From the NCBI GenBank assembly GCA_017854855.1, contig JAFMGZ010000012.1, positions 1 to 64,000 of the forward strand: DNA of 64,000 bases. Reading direction: 5' to 3'. Each line of letters starts with the position of its first letter. The first letter of the stretch is position 1. Origin of the DNA: Sulfitobacter sp. GTDB taxonomy: Bacteria; Pseudomonadota; Alphaproteobacteria; Rhodobacterales; Rhodobacteraceae. Position numbers and translations under genes: made by a program. This document shows, piece by piece, positions 9,116 to 18,296 of the stretch. The notes beneath the pieces are model-generated. The model saw nothing but the letters and a program-made list of their open reading frames with translations, made no database searches and was not told the DNA's origin.

Positions 9116-9163
9116 TTGGGGGCCAGCCCCCAAACCCCCGAGGTATTCAGGGCCAAAAAGAGA
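9116..9163. repeat. Dispersed hairpin element, copy 1 (GC hairpin + CCGAGGTATT + GGCCAAAAAGA)
   Basis: A perfect inverted repeat TTGGGGGC/GCCCCCAA (9116-9133) is followed by CCGAGGTATT at 9138-9147 and GGCCAAAAAGA at 9151-9161. The same arrangement recurs at 52773-52815 with a different hairpin. This copy lies between the start of lhr and the end of the upstream dehydrogenase gene. It may be a terminator-associated or REP-like element; I recall similar sequence in other Rhodobacteraceae but could not search. Confidence 0.6.
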
Positions 9164-9206
9164 AAGGGAAGGGGGCAGGCCGCGCGCTGAGACCTCTGTC
9201 TTTGCT

Positions 9207-9992
9207 TTAGAGGCGCGGTTTGAGGGATCTTATCTGGTCTTGCACGGTTTTTGGCAGCGTCAGATCCGCGCCCAAGGGAGCGGCATCAAGGGCGGACGCC
9301 ACGTCTTTGACCAGAATGGCGATTGTGTTGTCCGTGCTGAGGCCGTCACGGGCGAATTCGATCTCATTGAAGCCGCTGGCGAACCAGTTCTGGCCCGATG
9401 ACGTATGGATGAGCTGCAGCAGTTTTTCTTCGTCCAGGCCGGCCTGATCGGCCCAGTCGAGCACCAACCGTGTCATGGCGGTGTTGGAGGCGGCCAATAG
9501 ATTGTTCAGGACCTTGGCCTGCATGCCCGCCCCGTAGCCGCCCATGCGGTGGAAATGGGCACCCATGGCCGCAAAGAGCGGCTGTGCGGCATCCAGATCC
9601 GCATCACTGCCGCCCAGCATGAAACTGAGGCGGGCGTGTTGGGCCGCGATCTGCGCACCCGACATCGGGGCATCGATGAGTGTGATCGATTCAGGAACCC
9701 GCGCCCTGAGATCCAGCACATAGCGCGGTGAAAGCGTGGAGCACAGGATGATCCGGCGCAGGGCGGGACCGGCGCAGAAATTCTGTGCACCAAAGAGCAC
9801 CGCATCGGTCTGGGCCGTGTCGCGGACCACGGTGATCAGGGTTTGCGTATCGCGCCGAAGTGCCGAGACATCATCGGTGATATATGTTGCATCCATCGCG
9901 CGCAGATCAAATCCGCGCGCGTCAAAGCCTGCCTTTCGCAATGCATCCAGCATGGGGCCGCCCATGCGGCCGCAGCCTGCAACTGTGATCAT
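9207..9992 (-). CDS. NAD(P)-dependent beta-hydroxyacid dehydrogenase (HIBADH family)
   Basis: 261 residues with an N-terminal Rossmann motif VAGCGRMGGPM (residues 4-14), the substrate segment DAPMSGAQ and a catalytic-lysine helix KVLNNLLAASN, as in 3-hydroxyisobutyrate and tartronate-semialdehyde dehydrogenases. It is slightly shorter than the usual 290 residues. The start ATG 9992 has a strong AGGAGG seven to eight bases upstream. It begins 23 bases after the AAA+ ATPase stop codon on the same strand and is probably co-transcribed with the end of the Tad locus. The substrate is unknown. Confidence 0.82.
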   Translation of the reverse strand: MITVAGCGRMGGPMLDALRKAGFDARGFDLRAMDATYITDDVSALRRDTQTLITVVRDTAQTDAVLFGAQNFCAGPALRRIILCSTLSPRYVLDLRARVPESITLIDAPMSGAQIAAQHARLSFMLGGSDADLDAAQPLFAAMGAHFHRMGGYGAGMQAKVLNNLLAASNTAMTRLVLDWADQAGLDEEKLLQLIHTSSGQNWFASGFNEIEFARDGLSTDNTIAILVKDVASALDAAPLGADLTLPKTVQDQIRSLKPRL

Positions 9993-10015
9993 GTGAGACC
10001 CTCCTGTCGGGGGCG

Positions 10016-11323
10016 TTATTTCACGATCGTTTCGTCTTTCACAAACATATTCGCCCAGGCGCGATCCATCAGTTCGGGAGACATCTGATAGGGGATGCCC
10101 TCGAATTCGCAGATGGCGATCATCTGGTCGATGAGGAAGGTTGGCTGATAATTGGCGTAGGTGTTGTCAATGGTGGGGAATTTGCTGCGGAACAGATGCA
10201 CCAATGTCGCTTCATCCAGGGGCATGCCGCGTTTTTCGGCCACCATGGCGAAAATCCTCAGGAAGTTTTCCTGATTGGGCCCGTCGATCTTGATCTTGAA
10301 AAAGATCCGGCGCAGGGCGGCCTGGTCAAAGATTTCATTGGGGTGGAAGTTGGTGGAAAAGATCACCAGCGTGTCGAAGGGGACTTCGAACTTCTCGCCC
10401 GATTGCAGGGCCAGAATGTCCTTGCTTTCCTCAAGCGGGACGATCCAGCGGTTCACGATGCTTTGCGGTGGTTCCTTTTGGCGGCCCAGGTCGTCGACGA
10501 TAAAGACGCCGCCGCTGGATTTCAGCTGCAGCGGGGCCTGGTAGGTCTTGGCCGTGGGGCTATAGACCAGATCGAGCATGTCGAGGCTGAGTTCACCCCC
10601 GGTGATGACAGTGGGCCTGTTGCAGCAGACATAGCGGCTGTCAAAGCGTGTGACGCGGCGCAAGGACCTGGGGTCCTGAACCTCGTCCTGGGCCTTGGAA
10701 TGCACGATGGGGTCATAGACGGTGATCACCTGACCTGCATATTCGATCGCATAGGGGACATAGATCCTGTCGCCCAACGCATCGCGGATGCCATTTGAGA
10801 TGCTGGATTTGCCGTTTCCGGGGGGGCCATACATCAAGATGGAGCGTCCCGCCGATACTGCCGGTCCCAAGTTGCCGATCAGGCTGTCGGGCAGCACCAG
10901 ATGGCCCATGGCCTGGGTCAGCTGCGCGCGGGTGATTTGCAGGTTGCGCACGGACTGGCGTTTTACCTGTTCGCGGTAAACCTCGAGCGGGACAGGCATG
11001 GGACCGAAATATTCTGACTGCGCTAGGGCATCCAGCGCGCGGGCCTTGCCAGCATCGGTCAGCTGATAGCCCATTTCATTGCTGTTGTTGGCGTTCAGCG
11101 TTCCTGTTGCCTCGATCAGGCGCTGGGTGCGGCCCATGTCGACCAGTTCCTGGGTCACGGGAACAGGCAGGCAGACGGCGGCGGCAAGGTCGCTGACCAT
11201 ATCCACATTCTTGCGGAAGATCGTTTTGAGGATGATGTCGCGCATCATCACGAGGGGCAGCTGCATTTCTTCCAGCCGCTTTGGCGGTGGGGGGGCAAGA
11301 ACGGTGGTGGTTTGCATGTTCAT
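10016..11323 (-). CDS. AAA+ ATPase at the end of the Tad pilus locus
   Basis: 435 residues. The N-terminal third (about 20-110) looks like a small winged-helix region with a repeated PLP segment. The AAA+ core follows: Walker A GPPGNGKS at 166-173, Walker B VFIVDDLG at 273-280, sensor-1 STN at 323-325 and a likely arginine finger at R338/R339. It is not one of the named Tad ATPases (TadA, TadZ) and resembles chaperone-like AAA ATPases. The start ATG 11323 has AAGGAT eight bases upstream. It follows the prepilin peptidase gene by about 60 bases, so a role in pilus assembly or its control is inferred from position only. Confidence 0.75.
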   Translation of the reverse strand: MNMQTTTVLAPPPPKRLEEMQLPLVMMRDIILKTIFRKNVDMVSDLAAAVCLPVPVTQELVDMGRTQRLIEATGTLNANNSNEMGYQLTDAGKARALDALAQSEYFGPMPVPLEVYREQVKRQSVRNLQITRAQLTQAMGHLVLPDSLIGNLGPAVSAGRSILMYGPPGNGKSSISNGIRDALGDRIYVPYAIEYAGQVITVYDPIVHSKAQDEVQDPRSLRRVTRFDSRYVCCNRPTVITGGELSLDMLDLVYSPTAKTYQAPLQLKSSGGVFIVDDLGRQKEPPQSIVNRWIVPLEESKDILALQSGEKFEVPFDTLVIFSTNFHPNEIFDQAALRRIFFKIKIDGPNQENFLRIFAMVAEKRGMPLDEATLVHLFRSKFPTIDNTYANYQPTFLIDQMIAICEFEGIPYQMSPELMDRAWANMFVKDETIVK

Positions 11324-11382
11324 CGGGCCGATCCTTAGCTCACGGTTGTGCGTATCCCTTCCGTAAACCCTGAATATGGCCT

Positions 11383-11880
11383 TTATCGGGCACCGTAGAG
11401 CGCACCAAGGATCAGATAGATGGCAAGAGTTGGGCCAAGGGCCAGACCCATCGGGAATTTCTTGCCCTGTTCCCAGCTGTCCCAATGGGGGGCCAGTTTG
11501 CGCAAGGGCGTATATTTTGCGCCGCGATGGGCAATAACGGCAGACAGCAGCGTCAGCGTGAATATCGCCATCAGCAGGCGCAGGTCACCAAGCGAGAAAT
11601 AGGGGGCGGCGGCGGCGGCGAATTTGGCGTCCCCCGCCCCCAGCGCACCGGCGGCATTGAGCAAGATACCAAGGATCAGAACGATCAACATCACCCCCAG
11701 CCGCCACAGATAGGCGTCAAAGGGCATCCAGAAAAAGCCCAGCATCACAAACACCAGCGCCAGCAGGATCACCGATGGATTGGTGATCCGCATCTGGGCC
11801 ATATCGGTGAAGGCGACATAAAAGCAGATCGGCAGGACAAAGGGCAGAAACCACAGCGCGTGTGCGGCAGGGATCGCCAT
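11383..11880 (-). CDS. cpaA: Prepilin peptidase of the Tad system (TadV/CpaA)
   Basis: An integral membrane aspartyl protease that cleaves Flp prepilins after Gly. It is 165 residues with about five or six hydrophobic helices, the short form without the methylase domain. The two catalytic aspartates are D26 (FTDMAQ) and D84 in the GAGD motif. The start ATG 11880 lies four bases after the TPR gene stop. Its substrates are probably the two Flp pilins at 21669 and 21964. Confidence 0.88.
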   Translation of the reverse strand: MAIPAAHALWFLPFVLPICFYVAFTDMAQMRITNPSVILLALVFVMLGFFWMPFDAYLWRLGVMLIVLILGILLNAAGALGAGDAKFAAAAAPYFSLGDLRLLMAIFTLTLLSAVIAHRGAKYTPLRKLAPHWDSWEQGKKFPMGLALGPTLAIYLILGALYGAR

Positions 11881-11884
11881 CACA

Positions 11885-12736
11885 TCAGCCGTTCTCGAGT
11901 GCGCGCAGGGATCGCACGGCTGCTTCGAAGTGCTGCGGATGTGTGTCAATCGCCTCGCGGAGCAAGCCTTTGCCGGTTTCCAGATCGCCCTGTTTGATCG
12001 CTGACAATGCCATGGTGTGCAGAAGTTGCGCGCGTTCCGTCTGGTCCATCGGGATCACGGGCAAAGTATAGTCGCGTTGGGCCGCGCGGGCGAGGATCAG
12101 GTTGTTCTTGGAGGTGAAGAGCGTAGGGTCTTGCCGGATCGCATCTGAAAACAGCCGCTCGGCTGCGGGATAATCCCCACGGGTCAGTTTGGAATAGCCC
12201 CAGTTGTTCATCACGGAACCCGGGGTGGTGGTCAGGCCAACGGCGGTTTCATAGAAACTGTCGGCCTTCTTCCATTCCTTGTTGCTGTCTGCCACGAGGG
12301 CCTCCAGACGGTATCTTTTGAATGTCTCATGGGTTGGTGGCACCTTGTCGAGAACCTTTTCGGCACCTGCCCAATCGCCCGAGCGGATCAGGGAATCTGC
12401 GTATTCCACGGAATCCTCCGGCGTTGCCTCTGGCATCGCGGTGACCTTTTTCCACGCGGCGGCCCCTTCGGTCATCCGCTTGGCGCGGATCAAGGAGGAG
12501 GCCAGACCGCGTTGGTGGTCAATCCGTGTCGGATCTTCGGCAGAGGCGCGCTGAAAGTAGGACACGGCCTCATTCGGGTCGGCCACGGTCAGCATCACAT
12601 CAGAAAGGTTGGTCGCATCGACAACATTCACGTCCTTGAAGGCCCGCTCAACGGTGTCGTTTGCATTTTTCTCAGCGCAGCCTGCAACCACGCTTGCGCC
12701 TGCAATGCAGGCGGCTATCAGAATAGGGTGGCGCAT
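11885..12736 (-). CDS. Tad-locus TPR lipoprotein
   Basis: 283 residues with a lipoprotein signal ending in the lipobox VAGC (C20) and tetratricopeptide-like helices through the rest (for example FQRASAEDPTR, NNWGYSKLTRGDYPAAERLF). TPR lipoproteins in Tad loci (TadD and relatives) are thought to help secretin assembly at the outer membrane. The start ATG 12736 has AAGGA seven bases upstream. It is 38 bases after the shorter TPR lipoprotein gene tadD. Confidence 0.82.
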   Translation of the reverse strand: MRHPILIAACIAGASVVAGCAEKNANDTVERAFKDVNVVDATNLSDVMLTVADPNEAVSYFQRASAEDPTRIDHQRGLASSLIRAKRMTEGAAAWKKVTAMPEATPEDSVEYADSLIRSGDWAGAEKVLDKVPPTHETFKRYRLEALVADSNKEWKKADSFYETAVGLTTTPGSVMNNWGYSKLTRGDYPAAERLFSDAIRQDPTLFTSKNNLILARAAQRDYTLPVIPMDQTERAQLLHTMALSAIKQGDLETGKGLLREAIDTHPQHFEAAVRSLRALENG

Positions 12737-12774
12737 TTTGCGTCCTTTTTACTGCTCTGCCTCGATCTTTACGA

Positions 12775-13344
12775 TCACAGTGCTGACCGGATCAGGTAGT
12801 CCCCCGCGCCGCGTCGCACCAATTTATAATCTTCGTCTTCCAAAGGAAATGTATCAGAATTTTCTGATTTTGCGAGTGCCAACCGAAGATTGTCTCGGAT
12901 TGCGTCACTTTCGCCATTGTCCAGCGCATAGGCGCGTTTGAAAACCTGTTCCGCCTCCAGCGTTTTGCCCCGTTCCATCAGCACAACGCCCAGATTATTC
13001 CAGACCTCTGGCACCTCTGCGTCTTCTTTGACCGCGCGGCGCAACAGCTCTTCGGCCTGGCCCAGACGGCCCAGCCCAAGGTTTGCACTGCCCAGTGCGG
13101 AGAGGATTTCACCGTTCAGCCCATCGGCCAATGCCGCCCGGTTGAATGATTTGATGGCCAGTTCAAACTGGCCCGCAGCCATCAGGCGGTGACCCACCTC
13201 AACCCCGTCTTCGGCCTGCGCGGATTGGTCGACGCCTGGGGCAAAAACCTGATCGCCCGCCGCAGAAAAGCCGCCCGTTGAACAGGCGGCCAATCCAAGT
13301 GCTGCGAGTGACGCAAGGGCCGCTAACCGAAGCTGCCCGAACAA
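12775..13344 (-). CDS. tadD: TadD-like TPR lipoprotein
   Basis: 189 residues. The signal peptide ends in LAAC (lipid-modified C21). At least three TPR units follow (GHRLMAAGQFELAIKSFNRA, GSANLGLGRLGQAEELLRRA, NNLGVVLMERGKTLEAEQVF). TadD is an outer-membrane pilotin-like factor of the Flp pilus. The apparent start is TTG 13344, eight bases after the tadC stop, with no good ribosome-binding site, so translation may depend on coupling to tadC. Confidence 0.82.
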   Translation of the reverse strand: MFGQLRLAALASLAALGLAACSTGGFSAAGDQVFAPGVDQSAQAEDGVEVGHRLMAAGQFELAIKSFNRAALADGLNGEILSALGSANLGLGRLGQAEELLRRAVKEDAEVPEVWNNLGVVLMERGKTLEAEQVFKRAYALDNGESDAIRDNLRLALAKSENSDTFPLEDEDYKLVRRGAGDYLIRSAL

Positions 13345-13352
13345 TATATGTC

Positions 13353-14339
13353 TTATTGGCCCGGTCCTGACATTTTGCCCAATTCCGTGATGCCGTGAAC
13401 CGATGGACCGACCAGAATGATCAGCAGCGGTGGCACCGTGAGCATCATAGTGGCAAGTGTCATCTTGGTTGGCAACTTGTTTGCGGCTTCTTCGGCGCGC
13501 ATGACGCGTTTGTCCCGCATTTCAGCGGCATAGACCCGCAGCGCGTCAGAAATTGACGTACCAAAGGCCGCGGATTGGACCAGCACGGTCACGAAGGACG
13601 ACACATCCTGCACCCCGCAGCGTTCGCCCATGTCATTCAGCACGGTGATCTTGTCCTTGCCGGCTTTCATCTCATAGGCCACGATCTCGAATTCTTCTGA
13701 CAGTGCCTTGTAGGAGGCGCGCAATTCCCTGGCGACGCGGACAATACATTGATCCAGCGATTGCCCCGCTTCGACGCAGACCAGCATCATGTCCAGCGCA
13801 TCGGGAAAGCCACGCGTGATCTCTTCCTTGCGGGCCTCGACCCGCCGGGTCACCCAGTATTTGGGCAAGAAATACCCGATGGCACCGGGGCCGACCGTGT
13901 ACATCATGGTCTTTTGCGTGGTCATCCCTGCACCGCCGCCCAGAAAGTTGATATAGACCACACCGGCCAGAAGACCCAGAATGCCCAATGTCATCTGGGC
14001 AAAATAGAACATCCGCACCGCATCGCGGCTTTGATAGCCAGCCTGACGGAGCAGCAATTGCTTGGCGGACAATTCGGCCACGTCTTCGGGCTCAAGGAAC
14101 TTTGCAAACTTCTGAAGCTGCTGGTTGCCATCGGCCTGGCGCAACTGTGCCTTGCCACCGGATTTCGCCGTACCGTTCGCGGAGCGGCGCAGTTTATCCA
14201 GCGGGTCTTCGGGCTGCTGCATCATCATGACGACAGTGATCAGCACCAGGCAAACCCCCAGAACGCCGACGATCATGATCAGGCCCATGGGGCCAAGCAG
14301 TTCGGTGATCCGGTCATTGAGTGTGTTCAAGAATTCCAT
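13353..14339 (-). CDS. tadC: Tad inner-membrane platform protein TadC
   Basis: 328 residues with a T2SSF-type domain: N-terminal membrane helix (about 17-40), further helices near 120-160, the cytoplasmic T2SSF domain (about 190-290) and a C-terminal helix. With TadB it forms the platform on which the TadA ATPase works. It is ten bases after tadB in the same leftward operon. The C-terminal part SDALRVYAAEMRDKRVMRAEEAANKLPTK is typical; only a short stretch matters for recognition. Confidence 0.92.
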   Translation of the reverse strand: MEFLNTLNDRITELLGPMGLIMIVGVLGVCLVLITVVMMMQQPEDPLDKLRRSANGTAKSGGKAQLRQADGNQQLQKFAKFLEPEDVAELSAKQLLLRQAGYQSRDAVRMFYFAQMTLGILGLLAGVVYINFLGGGAGMTTQKTMMYTVGPGAIGYFLPKYWVTRRVEARKEEITRGFPDALDMMLVCVEAGQSLDQCIVRVARELRASYKALSEEFEIVAYEMKAGKDKITVLNDMGERCGVQDVSSFVTVLVQSAAFGTSISDALRVYAAEMRDKRVMRAEEAANKLPTKMTLATMMLTVPPLLIILVGPSVHGITELGKMSGPGQ

Positions 14340-14348
14340 GGTTCGCCC

Positions 14349-15311
14349 CTAGACTTTGATGTCGGTCAGAACGCGCATCACGAACAGGTTCACCGCCAGA
14401 AAGATACCGACCAGAAAACAGGCAGGCACGAAATAGGGGTGGTCCATAACGGCGTCGTAATAATTTGGATCGCTGACATTGATCACGATCAGGGCCACAA
14501 TCGGGAAGGCAGACAGAAACTTGCCTGACCACTTTGCCTCGGCCGTGATCGCCTTGACCCGGCGAAACAACCGAAAGCGGGCGCGGATCACTTTGGCCAG
14601 ACCATCAAGGATCTCGGCAAGGTTGCCGCCTGATTGCTGCTGGATCGTCACCGCCACGGCGAGAAAGCGTAGATCCTGCATGTCCAGCCGCTCTGCCATG
14701 TCCTTCAGCGCTTCGCCCACGTCGCGGCCATAGGCGCTTTCATCTGCGATCACGCCAAATTCCGATGCCAGCGGGTCCTGGATCTCTTTTGAGACGATGG
14801 AGATGGCGTTGGTGAAGGGATGGCCCACCCGCAAGGAGCGCACCATCAGTTCCACGGCGTCGGGCAGCTGTTCCTCGATCATGCCCATCCGTTTGCCGGC
14901 CTTTGACGCGACCCAGAAATAGACGGCACCAATGCCGATGCCCACAGACAGCATGGCGCGCACGGCCACGTCGGTCTGGGTGCCGATGGTCAGCCCCAGA
15001 AAGGCGATTACCCCCAGTCCGCCCATCAGCATGATCAGCTGTTTGGGGGTAAAGGCGATGGCCGCCTTCTGTGCCTTTTCCGACAACAAGGAATACAGCG
15101 GGATCGACTTGGCATCCATATGCTGCTGCATTTCCTTGCGCAGCTTTTCCAGTACTTCCTCGCGGCGGGTGCCCTTTTCCAGCATCTCAAGCCGGCGGTT
15201 CACGCGCGAGTTCAGGCTGATCGACTTGCCAAAGGCGACCAGGTACAGACCTTCGACCAGCACCAGAACACCGATAAAGATCAGACCGTAGATGATTGGT
15301 TCAGCGCTCAT
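14349..15311 (-). CDS. tadB: Tad inner-membrane platform protein TadB
   Basis: 320 residues: N-terminal helix at 5-25, two central helices at about 92-135, a T2SSF domain at about 150-275 (LPDAVELMVRSLRVGHPF, QQQSGGNLAEILDGL) and a C-terminal helix. It is the paralogue and partner of TadC. The gene is flanked by tadA, 11 bases upstream, and tadC, and is on the same transcript. Confidence 0.92.
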   Translation of the reverse strand: MSAEPIIYGLIFIGVLVLVEGLYLVAFGKSISLNSRVNRRLEMLEKGTRREEVLEKLRKEMQQHMDAKSIPLYSLLSEKAQKAAIAFTPKQLIMLMGGLGVIAFLGLTIGTQTDVAVRAMLSVGIGIGAVYFWVASKAGKRMGMIEEQLPDAVELMVRSLRVGHPFTNAISIVSKEIQDPLASEFGVIADESAYGRDVGEALKDMAERLDMQDLRFLAVAVTIQQQSGGNLAEILDGLAKVIRARFRLFRRVKAITAEAKWSGKFLSAFPIVALIVINVSDPNYYDAVMDHPYFVPACFLVGIFLAVNLFVMRVLTDIKV

Positions 15312-15322
15312 GGCTTTTATCC

Positions 15323-16756
15323 TTACTGGGCCGCAATGGGTTCATAGATGGAAGACGGCAAGTCATAGCCCCACATGCGGAAACGTTCCGCATAATGGCT
15401 GCGCACGCCGGTGGCCGTGAAATGACCGATGATCTTGTTATCAGGCGTCAGGCCGACGCGCTGGTAACGAAAGATTTCCTGCATTGAGATCACGTCACCT
15501 TCCATGCCCGTGATTTCGGTAATGGATGTCATCCGGCGCGATCCGTCTTGCAGGCGCGAGGCCTGCACGATCAGGTTCACGGCCGAAGAGATCTGTGAAC
15601 GCACCGCTTTGAGAGGCATCTCGATACCCGCCATCGCGATCATGTTTTCCAGTCGCGACACACCATCGCGCGCAGAGTTGGCGTGGATCGTGGTCATTGA
15701 TCCGTCATGGCCTGTGTTCATGGCTTGCAGCATGTCGATCACTTCCTCGCCGCGCGTTTCGCCAACGATGATCCGGTCAGGCCGCATCCGCAGGGCGTTT
15801 TTCAGACAATCGCGGGGTGAAACCTCGCCCTTGCCTTCGACGTTGGGCGGGCGGCTTTCCATGCGGCCCACGTGGGTCTGTTGCAACTGAAGTTCGGCGG
15901 TATCCTCGATCGTCAGGATACGCTCTGCGTTGTCGATGAAAGAGGACAGCGCATTGAGCGTTGTTGTCTTGCCCGAACCGGTACCGCCCGACACGATGAT
16001 GTTCAGCCGCGTGGCGACAGCGGCCTGCAAATAGGCGGCCATCTCTTCGGTGAAGGCCCCGAAGTTGACCAGATCGTCAATGCCCAGCTTGTCCTTCTTG
16101 AACTTACGAATGGAGACAAGGCTGCCATCCACCGCAACCGGAGGCACCATCGCGTTAAAGCGCGAACCATCCTGCAGACGGGCGTCCACATAGGGGTTGG
16201 ATTCGTCCACCCGGCGTCCCACGGCCGATACGATCTTGTCGATGATGCGCAAAAGGTGGCGCTCATCCTTGAACGTCACATCCGTCAGCTCCAGCTTGCC
16301 GTCGCGTTCCACGAAAATCTGCTGCGGGCCGTTGACCAGAATATCGTTGACCGTCTCGTCCTTGAGCAATGTTTCAAGCGGGCCCAGACCGGTGACTTCG
16401 TCATAAAGCTCTGAGTTGAGCGTCATGCGGTCTTCGCGATTCAGAACGATGCTTTTCTCTGCCAGGATTTCGGCAGAGATTTCGTTGATTTCCTGGCGCA
16501 GGTCAGCTTCGGTTGCATGTTCCAGCGCGGCAAGGTTCAGGTTATCCAAAAGGGCGCGGTGCAATTCCAGCTTGATGTCGGACATCCGCTGCTTGCGCTT
16601 GACGTCTTTGTCCACCGGTGCCGCCGCCGCAGGCTTCAGCGCCTTGCGCATCGACACAGATGCCTTTGGTTCCTCAAATGCTGCGATGTTATCAACAACC
16701 TGAACAGAAGGCTTTGCAACGGCAGGGGCGTTTGTCTTTTTGTATTTGGAAAACAT
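15323..16756 (-). CDS. tadA: Tad secretion ATPase TadA/CpaF
   Basis: A GspE/VirB11-type hexameric ATPase that powers Flp pilus assembly. It is 477 residues: a variable basic N-terminus, an N-domain (about 110-230), Walker [12 protein letters not shown] near residue 260, the Asp box ([12 protein letters not shown]), Walker B ([15 protein letters not shown]) and the His box ([13 protein letters not shown]). The start MFSKYKK at 16756 has only a weak AAAGAGA upstream, but the longer reading to 16828 would overlap cpaE. It lies 22 bases after cpaE. Confidence 0.95.
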   Translation of the reverse strand: MFSKYKKTNAPAVAKPSVQVVDNIAAFEEPKASVSMRKALKPAAAAPVDKDVKRKQRMSDIKLELHRALLDNLNLAALEHATEADLRQEINEISAEILAEKSIVLNREDRMTLNSELYDEVTGLGPLETLLKDETVNDILVNGPQQIFVERDGKLELTDVTFKDERHLLRIIDKIVSAVGRRVDESNPYVDARLQDGSRFNAMVPPVAVDGSLVSIRKFKKDKLGIDDLVNFGAFTEEMAAYLQAAVATRLNIIVSGGTGSGKTTTLNALSSFIDNAERILTIEDTAELQLQQTHVGRMESRPPNVEGKGEVSPRDCLKNALRMRPDRIIVGETRGEEVIDMLQAMNTGHDGSMTTIHANSARDGVSRLENMIAMAGIEMPLKAVRSQISSAVNLIVQASRLQDGSRRMTSITEITGMEGDVISMQEIFRYQRVGLTPDNKIIGHFTATGVRSHYAERFRMWGYDLPSSIYEPIAAQ

Positions 16757-16778
16757 TTTTTCTCTTTCAGCGGAAGGA

Positions 16779-18017
16779 TCAGGCAGCTTCTGCGTGATCG
16801 CCCTTGAGGTCATGAATGGAGGCTGCAAGTTTCATGATTTCCTTGCGCAGTGGGCTTTTGGGCGCGGAATTGGCCAGTGGCATGCCGTGGTCATTGGCCT
16901 GTGTGATCTGTTTGCCGCCGTCGGGCAGTTGCAGATCAATCGAGATGCTCAGGGATTCCGCCATGCGCTTTGCCCGCCCCTTGGCGTTCAGATCGGTGAA
17001 CTTGGGCGCGCGGTTCAGCACATAGCGCAGCTTTTCGATGGGCAGGTCTTCGGATTGCAGGGCACGTTTGAAACGCAGCGTGTTCTGTGCGCAGCGCATG
17101 TCCAATTCGAGTATGGCAAAATAGATATGCGCCTTTGTCAGAACCGCTTCGGACCATTGCACCAGCGTTGAGGGCATATCCACGATGACATAGTCAAACT
17201 GGTTGCGCGCCATATCCAGAATACGCCCGACATCTTCGGAGGTAATGAGATCCAGCGGCAACATGTCACTGGGTGCCGTCAGCACCTGCAGGCGGTCCTC
17301 ATAGGTCAGCAAGGACTGACCAAAGATTTCTTCGTCCATGTTTTCGGTGTCGGACAGCATCTCATAGACCACCTCGCGGCGCGGCAGATCAAGGAAGGTT
17401 GCGACCGAACCATATTGCAGGTCCAGATCCAGCAGGCAGACGGACGGCGGCGACTTCTTGTCGGCGGTTGCCAGTTCCCAGGCCAGATTGACGGCCATGG
17501 TGGTTGAACCAGTGCCACCGCCCAGACCGTGCACCACGATCAATGCGCCATCCTTTTTTGCCCCGGCTTTCAGCTGTGGGGCAGGGGCCGCTGCGGCTTC
17601 GATTACCAGGTCCTTTTCGCGGACCCGGTTTATGGCCTGAAGCAGCTCACCTTCGGGAAGGGGGTAGGGCACAAATTCATCGGCACCCTGCCGCAGCAGG
17701 GAATGCAGGGCTGCCGGTGTGACATCCTCGGCGATCAGGATCACCTTGATGCCCCGCGCCTTGGCCTGTTTGATTATTTCAGACATCAAGGACAGGTTGT
17801 CCTCGTCGCTTTCGTCCAATGCCAGAGCGATAAATTCCATCTCTTCGGCTTCGGCTTGTCCAAAAAAGGCGAGCGCTTCGGCAAAACCCAAATCACCCCA
17901 GCTTTCACCCAGGGCATTTTCCATGTCTTCGATCAGCAGATCGAAGTTTTGTACGTCACGGCTTACCGTGCAGGCCACGATGGGCGCTGCTTGGGGGGCT
18001 GGCATACTGCTACTCAT
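16779..18017 (-). CDS. cpaE: Pilus assembly localisation ATPase CpaE/TadZ
   Basis: 412 residues: an atypical receiver-like N-terminal domain (about 12-135) and a MinD/ParA-like ATPase domain. The P-loop region GLGGGTGSTT (164-173) is deviant: the usual KGGxGKTT lysine before the two threonines is replaced by Ser. TadZ/CpaE positions the pilus at its cell site. The start ATG 18017 has AAGGA eight bases upstream; the ATG at 18026 has that site directly adjoining and is less likely. It is followed by tadA. The gap to the OmpA gene at 18974 side is 279 bases with nothing recognisable. Confidence 0.9.
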   Translation of the reverse strand: MSSSMPAPQAAPIVACTVSRDVQNFDLLIEDMENALGESWGDLGFAEALAFFGQAEAEEMEFIALALDESDEDNLSLMSEIIKQAKARGIKVILIAEDVTPAALHSLLRQGADEFVPYPLPEGELLQAINRVREKDLVIEAAAAPAPQLKAGAKKDGALIVVHGLGGGTGSTTMAVNLAWELATADKKSPPSVCLLDLDLQYGSVATFLDLPRREVVYEMLSDTENMDEEIFGQSLLTYEDRLQVLTAPSDMLPLDLITSEDVGRILDMARNQFDYVIVDMPSTLVQWSEAVLTKAHIYFAILELDMRCAQNTLRFKRALQSEDLPIEKLRYVLNRAPKFTDLNAKGRAKRMAESLSISIDLQLPDGGKQITQANDHGMPLANSAPKSPLRKEIMKLAASIHDLKGDHAEAA

Positions 18018-18296
18018 GGCATTCATCCTTTGCTCACGGCGACTGGCACCGGGTGTGAACAACATCAGAAATGCAATCGCCACCCAGACAAGCCGCCTGT
18101 GCCTTGCGTTTCACGCAGACACATTTGTCCTATGGGATGATTTATTGCAGCCAACTAGGGCGAGATTTGGGCCAAAAGGTTTCGATTGTGGGGTATGTTG
18201 AAACGATTGAACAAACCGGCAGGTTCTGGGCCTTTGGCCCGATCGCCTTGGTCGCGCACCAGCGAGCCGGGGCAATGCCCTGCAATCAAACGGGAT

